The notes under the pieces were generated by a model, which searched no databases, was not told the origin of the DNA, and saw nothing but the letters and a program-made list of their open reading frames with translations. A program made the position numbers and the translations under genes. 64,000 bases of DNA, taken from assembly GCF_001422205.1 (NCBI RefSeq), contig NZ_LMMJ01000010.1, positions 344,877 through 408,876 of the forward strand, written 5' to 3'. The stretch comes from Curtobacterium sp. Leaf261 (GTDB lineage Bacteria; Actinomycetota; Actinomycetes; Actinomycetales; Microbacteriaceae). Position 1 is the stretch's first letter. Each line of letters opens with the position of its first letter. Below, one piece after another: positions 49,525-57,429 of the stretch.

Positions 49525-50322
49525 TCAGGCGGGCGACACCTCGTACCGCACCAGATCGGCATCGATGACGTTCGCCGCGATCGGCGTGGGCTCCTGCCCC
49601 GGTCGGCCGATCCACGCGGTGTTCGCCTCGGCGTCGACCCGGACGATCGCGACGCGCTCCCCGCGCACGATCCACGACGCCCGGACGGCGACACGTGTGC
49701 CCGTGTCCCGCGGCGGCAGGCCGACGACGTCCGACGACCGGTCCGGGTGCTCACCGGGCGGCAGGATCGGCAACACCGGCACCGATCGCACCATCACCCC
49801 CGCAGCGCCCGTGTCCGTCGTCGCCTCGGTGTCGATCTCGACCAGGCGCACGACCTCGTCACGCGGGAGCGGGACGTCGACGCGGACGTCGTCGGAGCCC
49901 ACCAGCGTGCGGAACGCGGGACGACCGTCGGGGGCGATGTGTGCCTCCCGTCCGTCGATGCGGACCCGGCCACGCGTCCTGGTGTCCGCGAACGTGCCGG
50001 CGGTGAGGCCGGAGACGCGCGCCTCGGCGTGCGGGACGACGACGCGGTCCGGTCGGTACCAGTCGTGGAGGTCGGCGGGCGCGGCGTACCCGATGCTCCA
50101 CGCACCGCGGACGAGGCTCGCGTCCGCATCGTCCACCGGCTGCGGGTCGAGCGCTCCGGTCGGGTGCTCGCCGCGGACGACGACCATGCCGTCGTAGCGT
50201 CCGTCCGGCGTCGACGGGGGATCGACCGGCAGCACCTCCACGCGCCGCGAGACCTTGCCGTCGTGGCTGTCGATCGTCGCGAAGACGCGGAGTCCCGGGT
50301 CGGTGGTGGTGTCGTCGTTCAT
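49525..50322 (-). CDS. Hypothetical protein
   Basis: 265 residues, no family recognised. Predicted soluble and beta-rich: no signal peptide, membrane helix or cysteine. Visible blocks are LRVFATIDSHDGKVSRRVEVLPVD, WSIGYAAPADLHDWYRPDR, GRVRIDGREAHIAPDGRP and VAIVRVDAEANTAWIGRPG (in parts). Composition and codon use resemble neighbouring genes, so it looks real. Ends 42 bases before the transporter gene end on the same strand, so it follows that gene's unit only loosely or is separate. Confidence 0.65.
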   Translation of the reverse strand: MNDDTTTDPGLRVFATIDSHDGKVSRRVEVLPVDPPSTPDGRYDGMVVVRGEHPTGALDPQPVDDADASLVRGAWSIGYAAPADLHDWYRPDRVVVPHAEARVSGLTAGTFADTRTRGRVRIDGREAHIAPDGRPAFRTLVGSDDVRVDVPLPRDEVVRLVEIDTEATTDTGAAGVMVRSVPVLPILPPGEHPDRSSDVVGLPPRDTGTRVAVRASWIVRGERVAIVRVDAEANTAWIGRPGQEPTPIAANVIDADLVRYEVSPA

Positions 50323-50364
50323 GTCGCGGTCACTCTACGACCGACCGCGGACACCGTTCCCGCA

Positions 50365-52578
50365 TCACTCCGCCGAGGTGGGCGGGGTCCTCGACGAGGC
50401 CGGGGTCGTCGGCACGAGCACCGGTACCGACCCCGTGCAGAGTGCCGGGTCCACCCCGTCCGCGGGTCCGGCGGGCCGGGTCGCACGCCTCGGCTGCAGG
50501 CTGTTCCGCTGGACCGACCGGCGCAGTCGCTCCGCCTCGGACTGCGGCGCCGCCGGTCGCTCGAACGTCGGTCGGACGGGTTCGCCGCGACGGTCCTGCC
50601 CGGGGAACGGCCTCGAGCGACGGCCGTAGAGGAGCTCCGAGGAGTCGAGCAGCCACGGGACGAGCGCGACGGTGACGCCGTGCACGAGCAGCAGCTTCTT
50701 CCGGATCCGACGGCCGCGGTGGTTGTGCAGGAACGTCTCCCACCAGTGTCCGACGACGAACACGGGGGTGTAGACGGTGACGACCTCGGACCCGTGGTCG
50801 AGCCGGTGGGCCTTGATGTACTTGATGAGGGGCATCGAGATGTCGCGGTAGGGACTCGACACGATGGTCAGCGGGGCGTCGATCCCGTACTCGGCCCACT
50901 GCGCGCGGAGCGCGGACGCGTCGGCCTCGTCGATCGCGACGTGGACCGCCTCGAACGACGCGTGCTTGGCCGCGATGGCGTAGTCGATCGCCTTGAGCAC
51001 CGGCTTCTGCAGCTTGTTGACGAGCACGATCGCGTGGTCGCCGGTCGCCCCGAACTTGGTCGCCGGGTCCGCCTCGATCTCGTGGGAGACGTCGCGGTAG
51101 TAGCGGTTCACGCCGAGCATCAGCACGAACAGGATCGGCATGATCACGAACACGAGCCACGCGCCGTGGGTGAACTTCGTGATGGTGACGACCACGAGCA
51201 CGATGAACGTGAAGAGCGCGCCGGTGGCGTTGATCGACAGGCTCCGGTACACCTGCCCCCGGTTGACCGGCTCGGCGTCGGGGCCCAGGGTCCCGTCGCG
51301 GTCGGCCCGCAGCAGCCGCAGCCAGTGCTTGACCATGCCGGTCTGCCCGAGGGTGAAGGACACGAACACACCGATGATGTACAGCTGGATGAGGCTCGTG
51401 ACGTTCGCCCGGTAGACGATGAGCAGCGCGGCGGCCACGAGCGCCAGGACGATCACGCCGTTCGAGTAGATGAGCCGATCACCGCGGGTCGAGAGCGCCT
51501 TCGGTGCGTAGGAGTCCCGCGCGAGGATCGACCCGAGCAGCGGGAACCCGTTGAACGCCGTGTTCGCGGCGAGGAGCAGGACCGCGGCGGTGGTGGCCTG
51601 CACGACGAAGAACAGGACGCTGTTGTTGCCGAACGTCGCCGCCGCGATCTGGGCGATGAGCGACCGCTGCGGCGTCGTGGCGCAGTTCGCAAAGCCCTGC
51701 AGGTCGCACGCGCTCTCGGCGTAGTGCACGCGCGAGACGAGCGCGATCGAGATGAGGCCGACGAACAGGACGATCGCGATGCCGCCCATCGCGACGAGGG
51801 TCTTCTGCGCGTTCCGGACCTTCGGGCGGCGGAACGCCTGCACGCCGTTCGCGATCGCCTCGACACCGGTGAGTGCCGAGCACCCCGATGCGAACGCCCG
51901 CAGGAGCAGCAGGATGAACGCGGCGTGCGCCAGGTCCGAGCCGTGGTCGACGACGTAGCCCGCGGACTCCGCGACCGGGGCGTTGCCGGCGAACGTCCGG
52001 ACGAGCGCGGTGACGACCATCACGAACACGCTCGCGACGAAGAGGTAGGTGGGGATCGCGAAGGCCTTGCTCGACTCGGCGACACCGCGGAGGTTCACGG
52101 CGGCGAGCACCACGACGAACACCAGCGCGAGCTCGACGCGGAACTCTGCGAGGAAGGGCAGGGCGGAGATGATGTTGTCCACGCCGGACGCCACGGACAC
52201 GGCGACGGTCATCACGTAGTCGACGAGGAGCGCCGACGCGACGACGAGGCCGGCCTTCTCGCCGAGGTTCCGGTGCGCGACCTCGTAGTCGCCGCCGCCG
52301 GAGGGGTAGGCCTTGATGAGCTGGCGGTAGGAGGCGACGACGACGATGAGCAGCAGGACGACCATCGCGGCCACCCCCGGCGCGAAGGTCAGGAACGACA
52401 TCCCGCCGAGCAGCAGGATCATCAGGAGCTCCTGGGGCGCGTAGGCCACCGAGGAGAGCGGGTCGCTCGCGAAGATCGGCAGCGCCAGGTGCTTCGGGAG
52501 GAGTTGCCCCTCGAGCTTCTCCGAGGGCAGCGGGTCCCCGATCAGTCGCGCTTTCAGCGACCGGATCTCGTTCGTCAC
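50365..52578 (-). CDS. KimA-like APC-superfamily potassium importer
   Basis: 737 residues. Twelve membrane helices up to about 490 and a cytoplasmic C-terminal domain (about 500-650) with a UspA-like look, then a Pro/Arg-rich tail. Family blocks: PIFASDPLSSVAYAPQE, SYRQLIKAYPSGGGDYEVAH, NLGEKAGLVVASALLVDYVM, SGCSALTGVEAIANGV, ARDSYAPKALSTRGDRL and FTLGQTGMVKHW. These match Bacillus KimA (YdaO), a high-affinity potassium/proton importer controlled by c-di-AMP. Start GTG 52578 is chosen since TAGGTT stands 8 bases before it; a TTG three codons earlier lies inside that box. Confidence 0.9.
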   Translation of the reverse strand: MTNEIRSLKARLIGDPLPSEKLEGQLLPKHLALPIFASDPLSSVAYAPQELLMILLLGGMSFLTFAPGVAAMVVLLLIVVVASYRQLIKAYPSGGGDYEVAHRNLGEKAGLVVASALLVDYVMTVAVSVASGVDNIISALPFLAEFRVELALVFVVVLAAVNLRGVAESSKAFAIPTYLFVASVFVMVVTALVRTFAGNAPVAESAGYVVDHGSDLAHAAFILLLLRAFASGCSALTGVEAIANGVQAFRRPKVRNAQKTLVAMGGIAIVLFVGLISIALVSRVHYAESACDLQGFANCATTPQRSLIAQIAAATFGNNSVLFFVVQATTAAVLLLAANTAFNGFPLLGSILARDSYAPKALSTRGDRLIYSNGVIVLALVAAALLIVYRANVTSLIQLYIIGVFVSFTLGQTGMVKHWLRLLRADRDGTLGPDAEPVNRGQVYRSLSINATGALFTFIVLVVVTITKFTHGAWLVFVIMPILFVLMLGVNRYYRDVSHEIEADPATKFGATGDHAIVLVNKLQKPVLKAIDYAIAAKHASFEAVHVAIDEADASALRAQWAEYGIDAPLTIVSSPYRDISMPLIKYIKAHRLDHGSEVVTVYTPVFVVGHWWETFLHNHRGRRIRKKLLLVHGVTVALVPWLLDSSELLYGRRSRPFPGQDRRGEPVRPTFERPAAPQSEAERLRRSVQRNSLQPRRATRPAGPADGVDPALCTGSVPVLVPTTPASSRTPPTSAE

Positions 52579-52586
52579 GAGGGGCA

Positions 52587-52592
52587 AACCTA
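52587..52592 (-). promoter_or_regulatory. -10 box of the KimA-like gene (leaderless)
   Basis: TAGGTT on the minus strand, 8 bases before GTG 52578. A leaderless message leaves no room for a c-di-AMP riboswitch. Confidence 0.45.
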
Positions 52593-52702
52593 CTCAGTTC
52601 GGGGCGGAGCGCAACACGGTGAGCCCGCTCGGCATTCCCTGGACGCCGGATCGGGTCGGATCCGCGTCACCGTGCGCGGCCGGTGGGTGGTGCGGACCGC
52701 CG

Positions 52703-52736
52703 GCCGGGAGGCACGACTCGCGCCGTTCCTCCCGGC
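52703..52736. terminator. Hairpin after the PadR gene
   Basis: GCCGGGAGG (52703-52711) / CCTCCCGGC (52728-52736), 16-base loop holding CACGACTCGCG, as in the repeat copy at 11499-11520. Downstream of the PadR stop on the minus strand. Confidence 0.55.
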
Positions 52737-52745
52737 TCAGGTCCC

Positions 52746-53342
52746 TCAGGCGGCCGGGTCCCGCAGGCTGCGCCGGAGCGCACCGAGACCGTCACGGAGC
52801 GCCGCGACGGCGGTGTCCGTCAGCTGGTCGCGGTTCGCGAGCCGACGCATGTCGCTCCGGACGTCCTGGCGGAACCCGGCGAGGAGCATCTCGACCTCGC
52901 GGAGCTGCTTGGCGGACTCCGACGGGGTCGACGTCGGGGTCCGTGGCGTGCCGGAGGTCGCCTGCCGGGCGGACGCCGCGAGGTCGGCGCGGAGGGACCG
53001 CATCGCCTCGCCGACCGACGCCCGGACGCCGTCGGCGAGGGAGCGCACGGAGTCGGACACCCCGGCCTCGAGGTCGGCGACGTCGTCCTGGCGGCGGGCG
53101 AGCTCGTCACGACCGGCGTCGGTGATCGCGTAGACGGTCTTCCGACCGTCGGCGGTCTTGGTGACGAGGCCGTCCTCCTCGAGCTTGGCGAGCCGCGGGT
53201 AGACGGTGCCGGCGCTCGGGACGTAGGTGCCACCGAACCGGTCGCCGAGGGCCTGGATGACCTCGTAGCCGTGCATCGGGTGGTCCGCGAGGAGCACGAG
53301 CAGGTAGAGGCGCAGGTGTCCGTGTGCGAAGACGGGGCTCAC
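52746..53342 (-). CDS. PadR family transcriptional regulator
   Basis: 198 residues. Winged helix at 5-80: GHLRLYLLVLLADHPMHGYE, VPSAGTVYPRLAKLEEDGLV and wing ADGRKTVYAITDAGRDEL. The C-terminus (about 95-195) is helical, with coiled-coil character, instead of the usual short dimer helix. GTG 53342 overlaps the stop of the DUF4097 gene (GTGA), so the two are co-translated. A perfect 20-base palindrome lies before that gene and is its probable operator. Confidence 0.93.
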   Translation of the reverse strand: MSPVFAHGHLRLYLLVLLADHPMHGYEVIQALGDRFGGTYVPSAGTVYPRLAKLEEDGLVTKTADGRKTVYAITDAGRDELARRQDDVADLEAGVSDSVRSLADGVRASVGEAMRSLRADLAASARQATSGTPRTPTSTPSESAKQLREVEMLLAGFRQDVRSDMRRLANRDQLTDTAVAALRDGLGALRRSLRDPAA

Positions 53343-54307
53343 TGGTCGGCCTCCGTCCCGGTGTGGCCGGTGGACCCGGCCTGCCCGGCGGGCCCCGCGG
53401 TTCCCGGGGCCATCCCGCCGGGAGCAGTGCCACCGGGGAAGGGCTCGTCGACGGACGGCGTCGAGCCGGACGTCGGGGTGTGCGGCGCAGTGTCGCTCGG
53501 CGCTCCGGCGACCGGGCCGCCGTGCAGCACCGCGACGTCGCCGGACACCGAGTTGATGCTCATCTCGACGAAGCGGGAGTCGAGCGTCCCGGAGCGCTTG
53601 GTGTACGAGCCGTGCACACCCTTGATCCGCTCGTCGTCGAACTGGAGCTTGCCGGAGGCGGTCCCCACGGCGCACGTGAACGGGACGTCGTGCTCGAGAC
53701 GCACGCTGACGTCGCCCGACACGGTGTTCACGCGGATCGAGTCCGGGATGCCGGCGAGGTCGAGCAGCACGTTCGCGGAGACCCCGTCGCACGAGAACCG
53801 CTCGACGTCGCCGGTCGCGACGACGTCCCCGGACACCGTGTGCACCGTGATCTCGCCGGCGTGGTCGCGGACCGTCACGGTGCCGGAGACCGCGTTGACC
53901 TGCAGGTCGCCCGCGATGCCGTCGGCCACGAGGTCCCCGGAGACGGTGTTGAGCGTGGCGTCGCGAACGAGTCCGGACACGAGGGCACCCGCGGACACGA
54001 CGCCGAGCGTGACGGCGGCGTCGCGGGGCACGAGGATGCTGACGTCGGCCCTGGCGCTCCCGCGGAAGGACCGGAGGAACCCGATGGGGTCGTCCCAGCG
54101 GATCTGCGGGTGGTCGACGGTCAGGGTGTCGCCGTCGATCTCGACGCGCATCGCCTTGCCGGACACCGTGTGGATCTCCACGCGGGCCGTCGGTTCGTCG
54201 TGGCCGATCACGTCCACCTGTCCACCCACGAGACCGACGCGGAGCTTCCGCACGATCCCGGTGTCGATGACCTTCGGCTCCTCGACGAGCCACTTCTCCT
54301 GCGCCAT
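53339..54307 (-). CDS. DUF4097 family beta-strand repeat protein
   Basis: 322 residues. Repeated blades of the DUF4097/adhesin-like fold: VEIHTVSGKAMRVEI, ATLNTVSGDLVADG, LQVNAVSGTVTVRD, ITVHTVSGDVVATG, IRVNTVSGDVSVRL and SINSVSGDVAVL. About eight NTVSGD-type turns form a right-handed beta helix (inference). The last about 55 residues are Gly/Pro/Thr-rich. No signal peptide, so probably cytoplasmic. ATG 54307 has GGAGG 5 bases upstream. Function unknown; pairing with a PadR regulator is common. Confidence 0.9.
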   Translation of the reverse strand: MAQEKWLVEEPKVIDTGIVRKLRVGLVGGQVDVIGHDEPTARVEIHTVSGKAMRVEIDGDTLTVDHPQIRWDDPIGFLRSFRGSARADVSILVPRDAAVTLGVVSAGALVSGLVRDATLNTVSGDLVADGIAGDLQVNAVSGTVTVRDHAGEITVHTVSGDVVATGDVERFSCDGVSANVLLDLAGIPDSIRVNTVSGDVSVRLEHDVPFTCAVGTASGKLQFDDERIKGVHGSYTKRSGTLDSRFVEMSINSVSGDVAVLHGGPVAGAPSDTAPHTPTSGSTPSVDEPFPGGTAPGGMAPGTAGPAGQAGSTGHTGTEADQ

Positions 54308-54325
54308 GGGGTCCTCCACTGTCTG

Positions 54326-54345
54326 GAACGCGATCTATCGCGTTC
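54326..54345. promoter_or_regulatory. Perfect 20-base palindrome, probable PadR operator
   Basis: GAACGCGAT-CT-ATCGCGTTC, 19 bases before the DUF4097 start. It overlaps the last four codons and stop of the YczE-like gene (TAG at 54335-54337). Confidence 0.72.
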
Positions 54346-55063
54346 TGTGGAAGACACGGTATGTCGCGTCCCTGGGAACCGCAACGGAACCGTCGGACAC
54401 GGCGCGCGTCTCCAGGCCGGGTCGGTCATCCGGCTCTGCCGTGGTGTCGGCGGCCGACCGTGTCGGCGACCACGGGAAGCGGGTGAACCACGGCATGACC
54501 TGACCGACGATCGGTCCGATGAGGAACGCGGCGGCGACGGTCCCGACGCCGACGTCGCCGCCGAGGAGCCAGCCGACCACGACGACCGTGACCTCGACGA
54601 GCGTCCGGGTCAGCCAGATCGGCCAGCCGAGCCGCTCGTGCAGCCCCACCATGAGTCCGTCGCGCGCTCCGGCACCGAACGATGCCCCGATGTAGCAGCC
54701 GGTCGCGATCGCCAGGAGGATCAGGCCGCCGGCGAACAGCAGCACCTTGCCGACGAGCGTTCCCGGCTCCGGCAGCACGGCCAGCCCGAGGTCGGCCGCG
54801 GGGCCGATCGACAGGGCGTTCAGCAGGGTGCCGATCCCCGGACGCTGGCGGAGCGGGATCCAGAACAGCAGGATGACACCGCTCGACACCACCGTGATGG
54901 CCCCGAACGACCACGGGACGACGTTCTCGAGCCCCTCGGTGAGCACCGTCCACGACGAGACGCCGACCACGGCGCGCACCATCATCGCCGTCGAGATCCC
55001 GTAGAGGAACAGACCGACGAAGAGCTGTCCGAACCGGAGGGGGAGGGCGATCGAGCGGGGCAT
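54335..55063 (-). CDS. YczE/YitT-type membrane protein
   Basis: 242 residues, five or six membrane helices between about 10 and 205. Opening LPLRFGQLFVGLFLYGISTA and blocks GTLLNALSIGPAADLGL, ATGCYIGASFGAGARDGLMVGL and GWLLGGDVGVGTVAAAFLIGP match the YczE group. YczE genes are usually divergent from a MocR-type regulator, as here. Transport substrate unknown. The ending overlaps the operator of the next transcription unit. Confidence 0.9.
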   Translation of the reverse strand: MPRSIALPLRFGQLFVGLFLYGISTAMMVRAVVGVSSWTVLTEGLENVVPWSFGAITVVSSGVILLFWIPLRQRPGIGTLLNALSIGPAADLGLAVLPEPGTLVGKVLLFAGGLILLAIATGCYIGASFGAGARDGLMVGLHERLGWPIWLTRTLVEVTVVVVGWLLGGDVGVGTVAAAFLIGPIVGQVMPWFTRFPWSPTRSAADTTAEPDDRPGLETRAVSDGSVAVPRDATYRVFHRTR

Positions 55064-55080
55064 GGTGTCGACTCTGGCCC

Positions 55081-55092
55081 GAAGTGGCCTGG
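55081..55092. promoter_or_regulatory. Candidate MocR (YczR-type) operator
   Basis: GAAGTGGCCTGG lies in the 61-base divergent gap and resembles AAAGTGGxCTA-type sites reported for MocR regulators (from memory of the family). GTGGAC at 55117-55122 may be a second half-site. Confidence 0.35.
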
Positions 55093-55112
55093 TCGCCAAG
55101 AGCCAATCGGTC

Positions 55113-55118
55113 TACCGT
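55113..55118 (+). promoter_or_regulatory. -10 box of the MocR gene (leaderless)
   Basis: TACCGT 6 bases before ATG 55125. Confidence 0.5.
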
Positions 55119-55124
55119 GGACCC

Positions 55125-56600
55125 ATGCCTCCCGTCGTCATCAGTCCCCGCGCGGCCGGTCTCCTGCTCGCGCACTGGCGCGACGGTCGGAGCGGCACCG
55201 CCTACGAAGCGCTCGCCGATGCGCTCCGCGTGCTCGTCATCGATGGGCGGGTCTCGGTCGGATCGCGACTGCCGGCCGAGCGGCGGCTCGCCGAGACGCT
55301 CGGACTCAGCCGGACGACGGTGGCGACCGCCTACGCCCGCCTGCGCGAGGACGGCTTCATCGCGAGCGTGCGCGGATCGGGGAGCGTCGTCCAGCTGCCG
55401 GCGGCGGTCGCCGGGCGTCGGGACCCCGAGCAGCTCGGCGGGGTCCGTCTCGGAGCCGGGGGTGCGACCGACGGCGTCCTCGACCTGCGGAAGGCCGTCA
55501 TGCACGCCGCGCCCGGCATCGCCGAGGCCGCGGAACTGGCGATGCGGCACCTGCCGGCGGCGCTCGCCGACGTCGGGTACGACACCGTCGGGGACCAGGG
55601 CCTCCGCGCCGCGATCGCCGAGCGGTACGCCGCACGCGGGCTGCCGACCCGGCCGGAGCAGGTCCTGGTGACCCTCGGCGCGCAGCACGCCATCGCACTC
55701 CTCGCCCGGGTGCTCGTCGGCCGCGGTGACGCGGTGGTCGTCGAGTCGCCCACTTACCCGCACGCGCACGAGGCGTTGCGCGCCGCCGGTGGGCGACTCG
55801 TCGGCGTGCCCGTCGACGCTGCGGACGGCTGGGACGTCGGCGCGATGACGACCGCGATCCGGCGGACCGCACCGTCGGTCGCCTACGTCATGCCGGATCT
55901 CCACAACCCGACCGGGGCGACGATGTCCCTGACGGCCCGTCTCGCCCTGCTGGACGCCGCGGCCGACGCCGGGACCGTCGTGATCGCCGACGAGACGATC
56001 GGGGAGCTGCGGATCGAGGGCGACGTGCACCCGCCCCTCGCGGCACTCGGGCCGACGACGGGGCCGGCCTCGGTCGTGCTCATCGGCTCGACCGGCAAGG
56101 TGTTCTGGGGCGGGCTCCGGATCGGCTGGGTCCGGGCGGACCCGGACCTCGTGCAGCGGCTCGTGCTCGCGCGCCCGACGGGGGACCTCGGGACACCGAT
56201 CCTCGAACAGCTCGTCGTCCGCGAGCTGCTGCCGCGCACCGAGGCCGTCCTGGAGGAACGACGCCGCCACCTCCTGCAGGGTCGCGACCACGTCGTGGCC
56301 GGGTTGCGGACGCGGGTCCCGGAGTGGGACGTGCCGTCGCCCGCGGGCGGGTTGACGGCGTGGGTGGGGCTCGGCCGACCCGTGTCGAGTGCGCTCGTGC
56401 TCGCCGCACGGGCGGACGGGGTGGCACTGGCGTCCGGCGGGGTGTTCGGGCCGGACGGTGGGTTCGAACGGTTCCTCCGGGTGCCGTTCTCCGGGTCCGC
56501 GGTGGACCGGGAGCGGATGCTCGACGTGCTGGTGGGGGCATGGGCGCGCGTCGGGGGGATCGAGGCGTCGGGGGTGCGGTCGCTCGCTGCGGTGGTGTGA
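55125..56600 (+). CDS. MocR family PLP-dependent transcriptional regulator (YczR/PdxR-like)
   Basis: 491 residues. N-terminal GntR winged helix (about 25-90: YEALADALRVLVIDGRV, LPAERRLAETLGLSRTTVAT, GSGSVV) and a large aminotransferase-like domain with YVMPDLHNPTGATMS, Asp289 in VVIADETIGEL and the PLP Lys325 in GSTGKVFWGGLRIGWVRA. It senses PLP or an amino-compound and controls the divergent yczE-like gene. All PLP-site residues are intact. Leaderless-type start. Confidence 0.94.
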   Translation: MPPVVISPRAAGLLLAHWRDGRSGTAYEALADALRVLVIDGRVSVGSRLPAERRLAETLGLSRTTVATAYARLREDGFIASVRGSGSVVQLPAAVAGRRDPEQLGGVRLGAGGATDGVLDLRKAVMHAAPGIAEAAELAMRHLPAALADVGYDTVGDQGLRAAIAERYAARGLPTRPEQVLVTLGAQHAIALLARVLVGRGDAVVVESPTYPHAHEALRAAGGRLVGVPVDAADGWDVGAMTTAIRRTAPSVAYVMPDLHNPTGATMSLTARLALLDAAADAGTVVIADETIGELRIEGDVHPPLAALGPTTGPASVVLIGSTGKVFWGGLRIGWVRADPDLVQRLVLARPTGDLGTPILEQLVVRELLPRTEAVLEERRRHLLQGRDHVVAGLRTRVPEWDVPSPAGGLTAWVGLGRPVSSALVLAARADGVALASGGVFGPDGGFERFLRVPFSGSAVDRERMLDVLVGAWARVGGIEASGVRSLAAVV

Positions 56601-56673
56601 GCGCCTCTGGCGGCGGCTCGGCTCATCCTTCAGGACGATGTCCGGCACGCCCGCGTCCGTCATGCTGGACGGC

Positions 56674-57342
56674 ATGGAGTCCTCCGTGATCGACCGATCG
56701 TCACCGCACGCGTCGAGTGCTGCACCGCGGCAGCACCCCGGGCACGTCCTCCCGATGCCCGCAGCGGTCCTCGTGACACTCGCGGGGGCGTTCCTCGTGG
56801 GGATGCTGACCAGCTTCGGCCAGGCCGGACCCCAGTTCGTCTCGACGATGTCCAACTCCGGCGGCTCGTGGTTCGTCGCCGCGATGCTCCTGCTGCTGAT
56901 CGTCCGACCGCGGATGCGCTGGGCGCTCCCGCTCGGGGTCGTGGTGCTCGAGCTCATGCACGTCGGTTACACGGTCGCGTCGAACCTCCGCGGGCACCCC
57001 GACTTCCTCGCGATCACGAACTTCTGGGTGATCATGGCGCTCCCCGCCGGGCTCCTCGCCGGTGCCGTCGTCACCTGGACGCTCCGCGGTGAGACCCGGC
57101 TCCGGTCCCTCGCGCTCGGTCTCGCCGGCGCGACGCTCGTCGGTGAGGGCGGACGAGGCCTCCTCCAGGTCGCCGAGACGACCGGTTCGGCGTTCTGGGT
57201 CACCGAGATCATCGTCGGCGTCCTCGTCGTCGCCGCAGCGGTCGCGGTCGGACGCACCCCGGTCGCACGGGTCGTCGGGCTCGCCGCGGGCGTCGTCGGA
57301 GCGGCCGCCGTCCTCACCGCGTACTCGATCCTCGGCGGCTGA
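56674..57342 (+). CDS. Hypothetical multi-pass membrane protein (possibly DUF6518)
   Basis: 222 residues. About six membrane helices from residue 25 to the end: PAAVLVTLAGAFLVGMLTSF, SWFVAAMLLLLIVRPRMRWA, LGVVVLELMHVGYTVAS, NFWVIMALPAGLLAGAVVTW, FWVTEIIVGVLVVAAAVAVG, LAAGVVGAAAVLTAYSIL. SxSGGSWFVAAxLL resembles the DUF6518 group, but I am not sure. ATG 56674 or 56662 possible. No known role. Confidence 0.7.
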   Translation: MESSVIDRSSPHASSAAPRQHPGHVLPMPAAVLVTLAGAFLVGMLTSFGQAGPQFVSTMSNSGGSWFVAAMLLLLIVRPRMRWALPLGVVVLELMHVGYTVASNLRGHPDFLAITNFWVIMALPAGLLAGAVVTWTLRGETRLRSLALGLAGATLVGEGGRGLLQVAETTGSAFWVTEIIVGVLVVAAAVAVGRTPVARVVGLAAGVVGAAAVLTAYSILGG

Positions 57343-57417
57343 CCCTCCACACCCCCGGCCGGGCCCGACGCCCTCCCCAGGCTGTGAGACCACCCCGGCA
57401 GCGTCCGAGGTCCCTGC

Positions 57418-57423
57418 GATGAT
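57418..57423 (+). promoter_or_regulatory. -10-like box of the RND transporter gene
   Basis: GATGAT 6 bases before GTG 57430; leaderless geometry. Confidence 0.35.
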
Positions 57424-57429
57424 CGACGA

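Noticed and set aside
52579..52587. TTG start for the KimA-like gene three codons earlier
   Set aside because: It overlaps the -10 box, which instead places transcription near the GTG at 52578.
52593..52745. c-di-AMP (ydaO) riboswitch before the KimA-like gene
   Set aside because: By eye no fitting conserved core, and the promoter lies downstream of this stretch.
48811..53133. 1440-residue plus-strand frame
   Set aside because: Composition is Asp/Arg/His/Gly shadow of the DUF3072, hypothetical and KimA-like genes on the minus strand; no family words.
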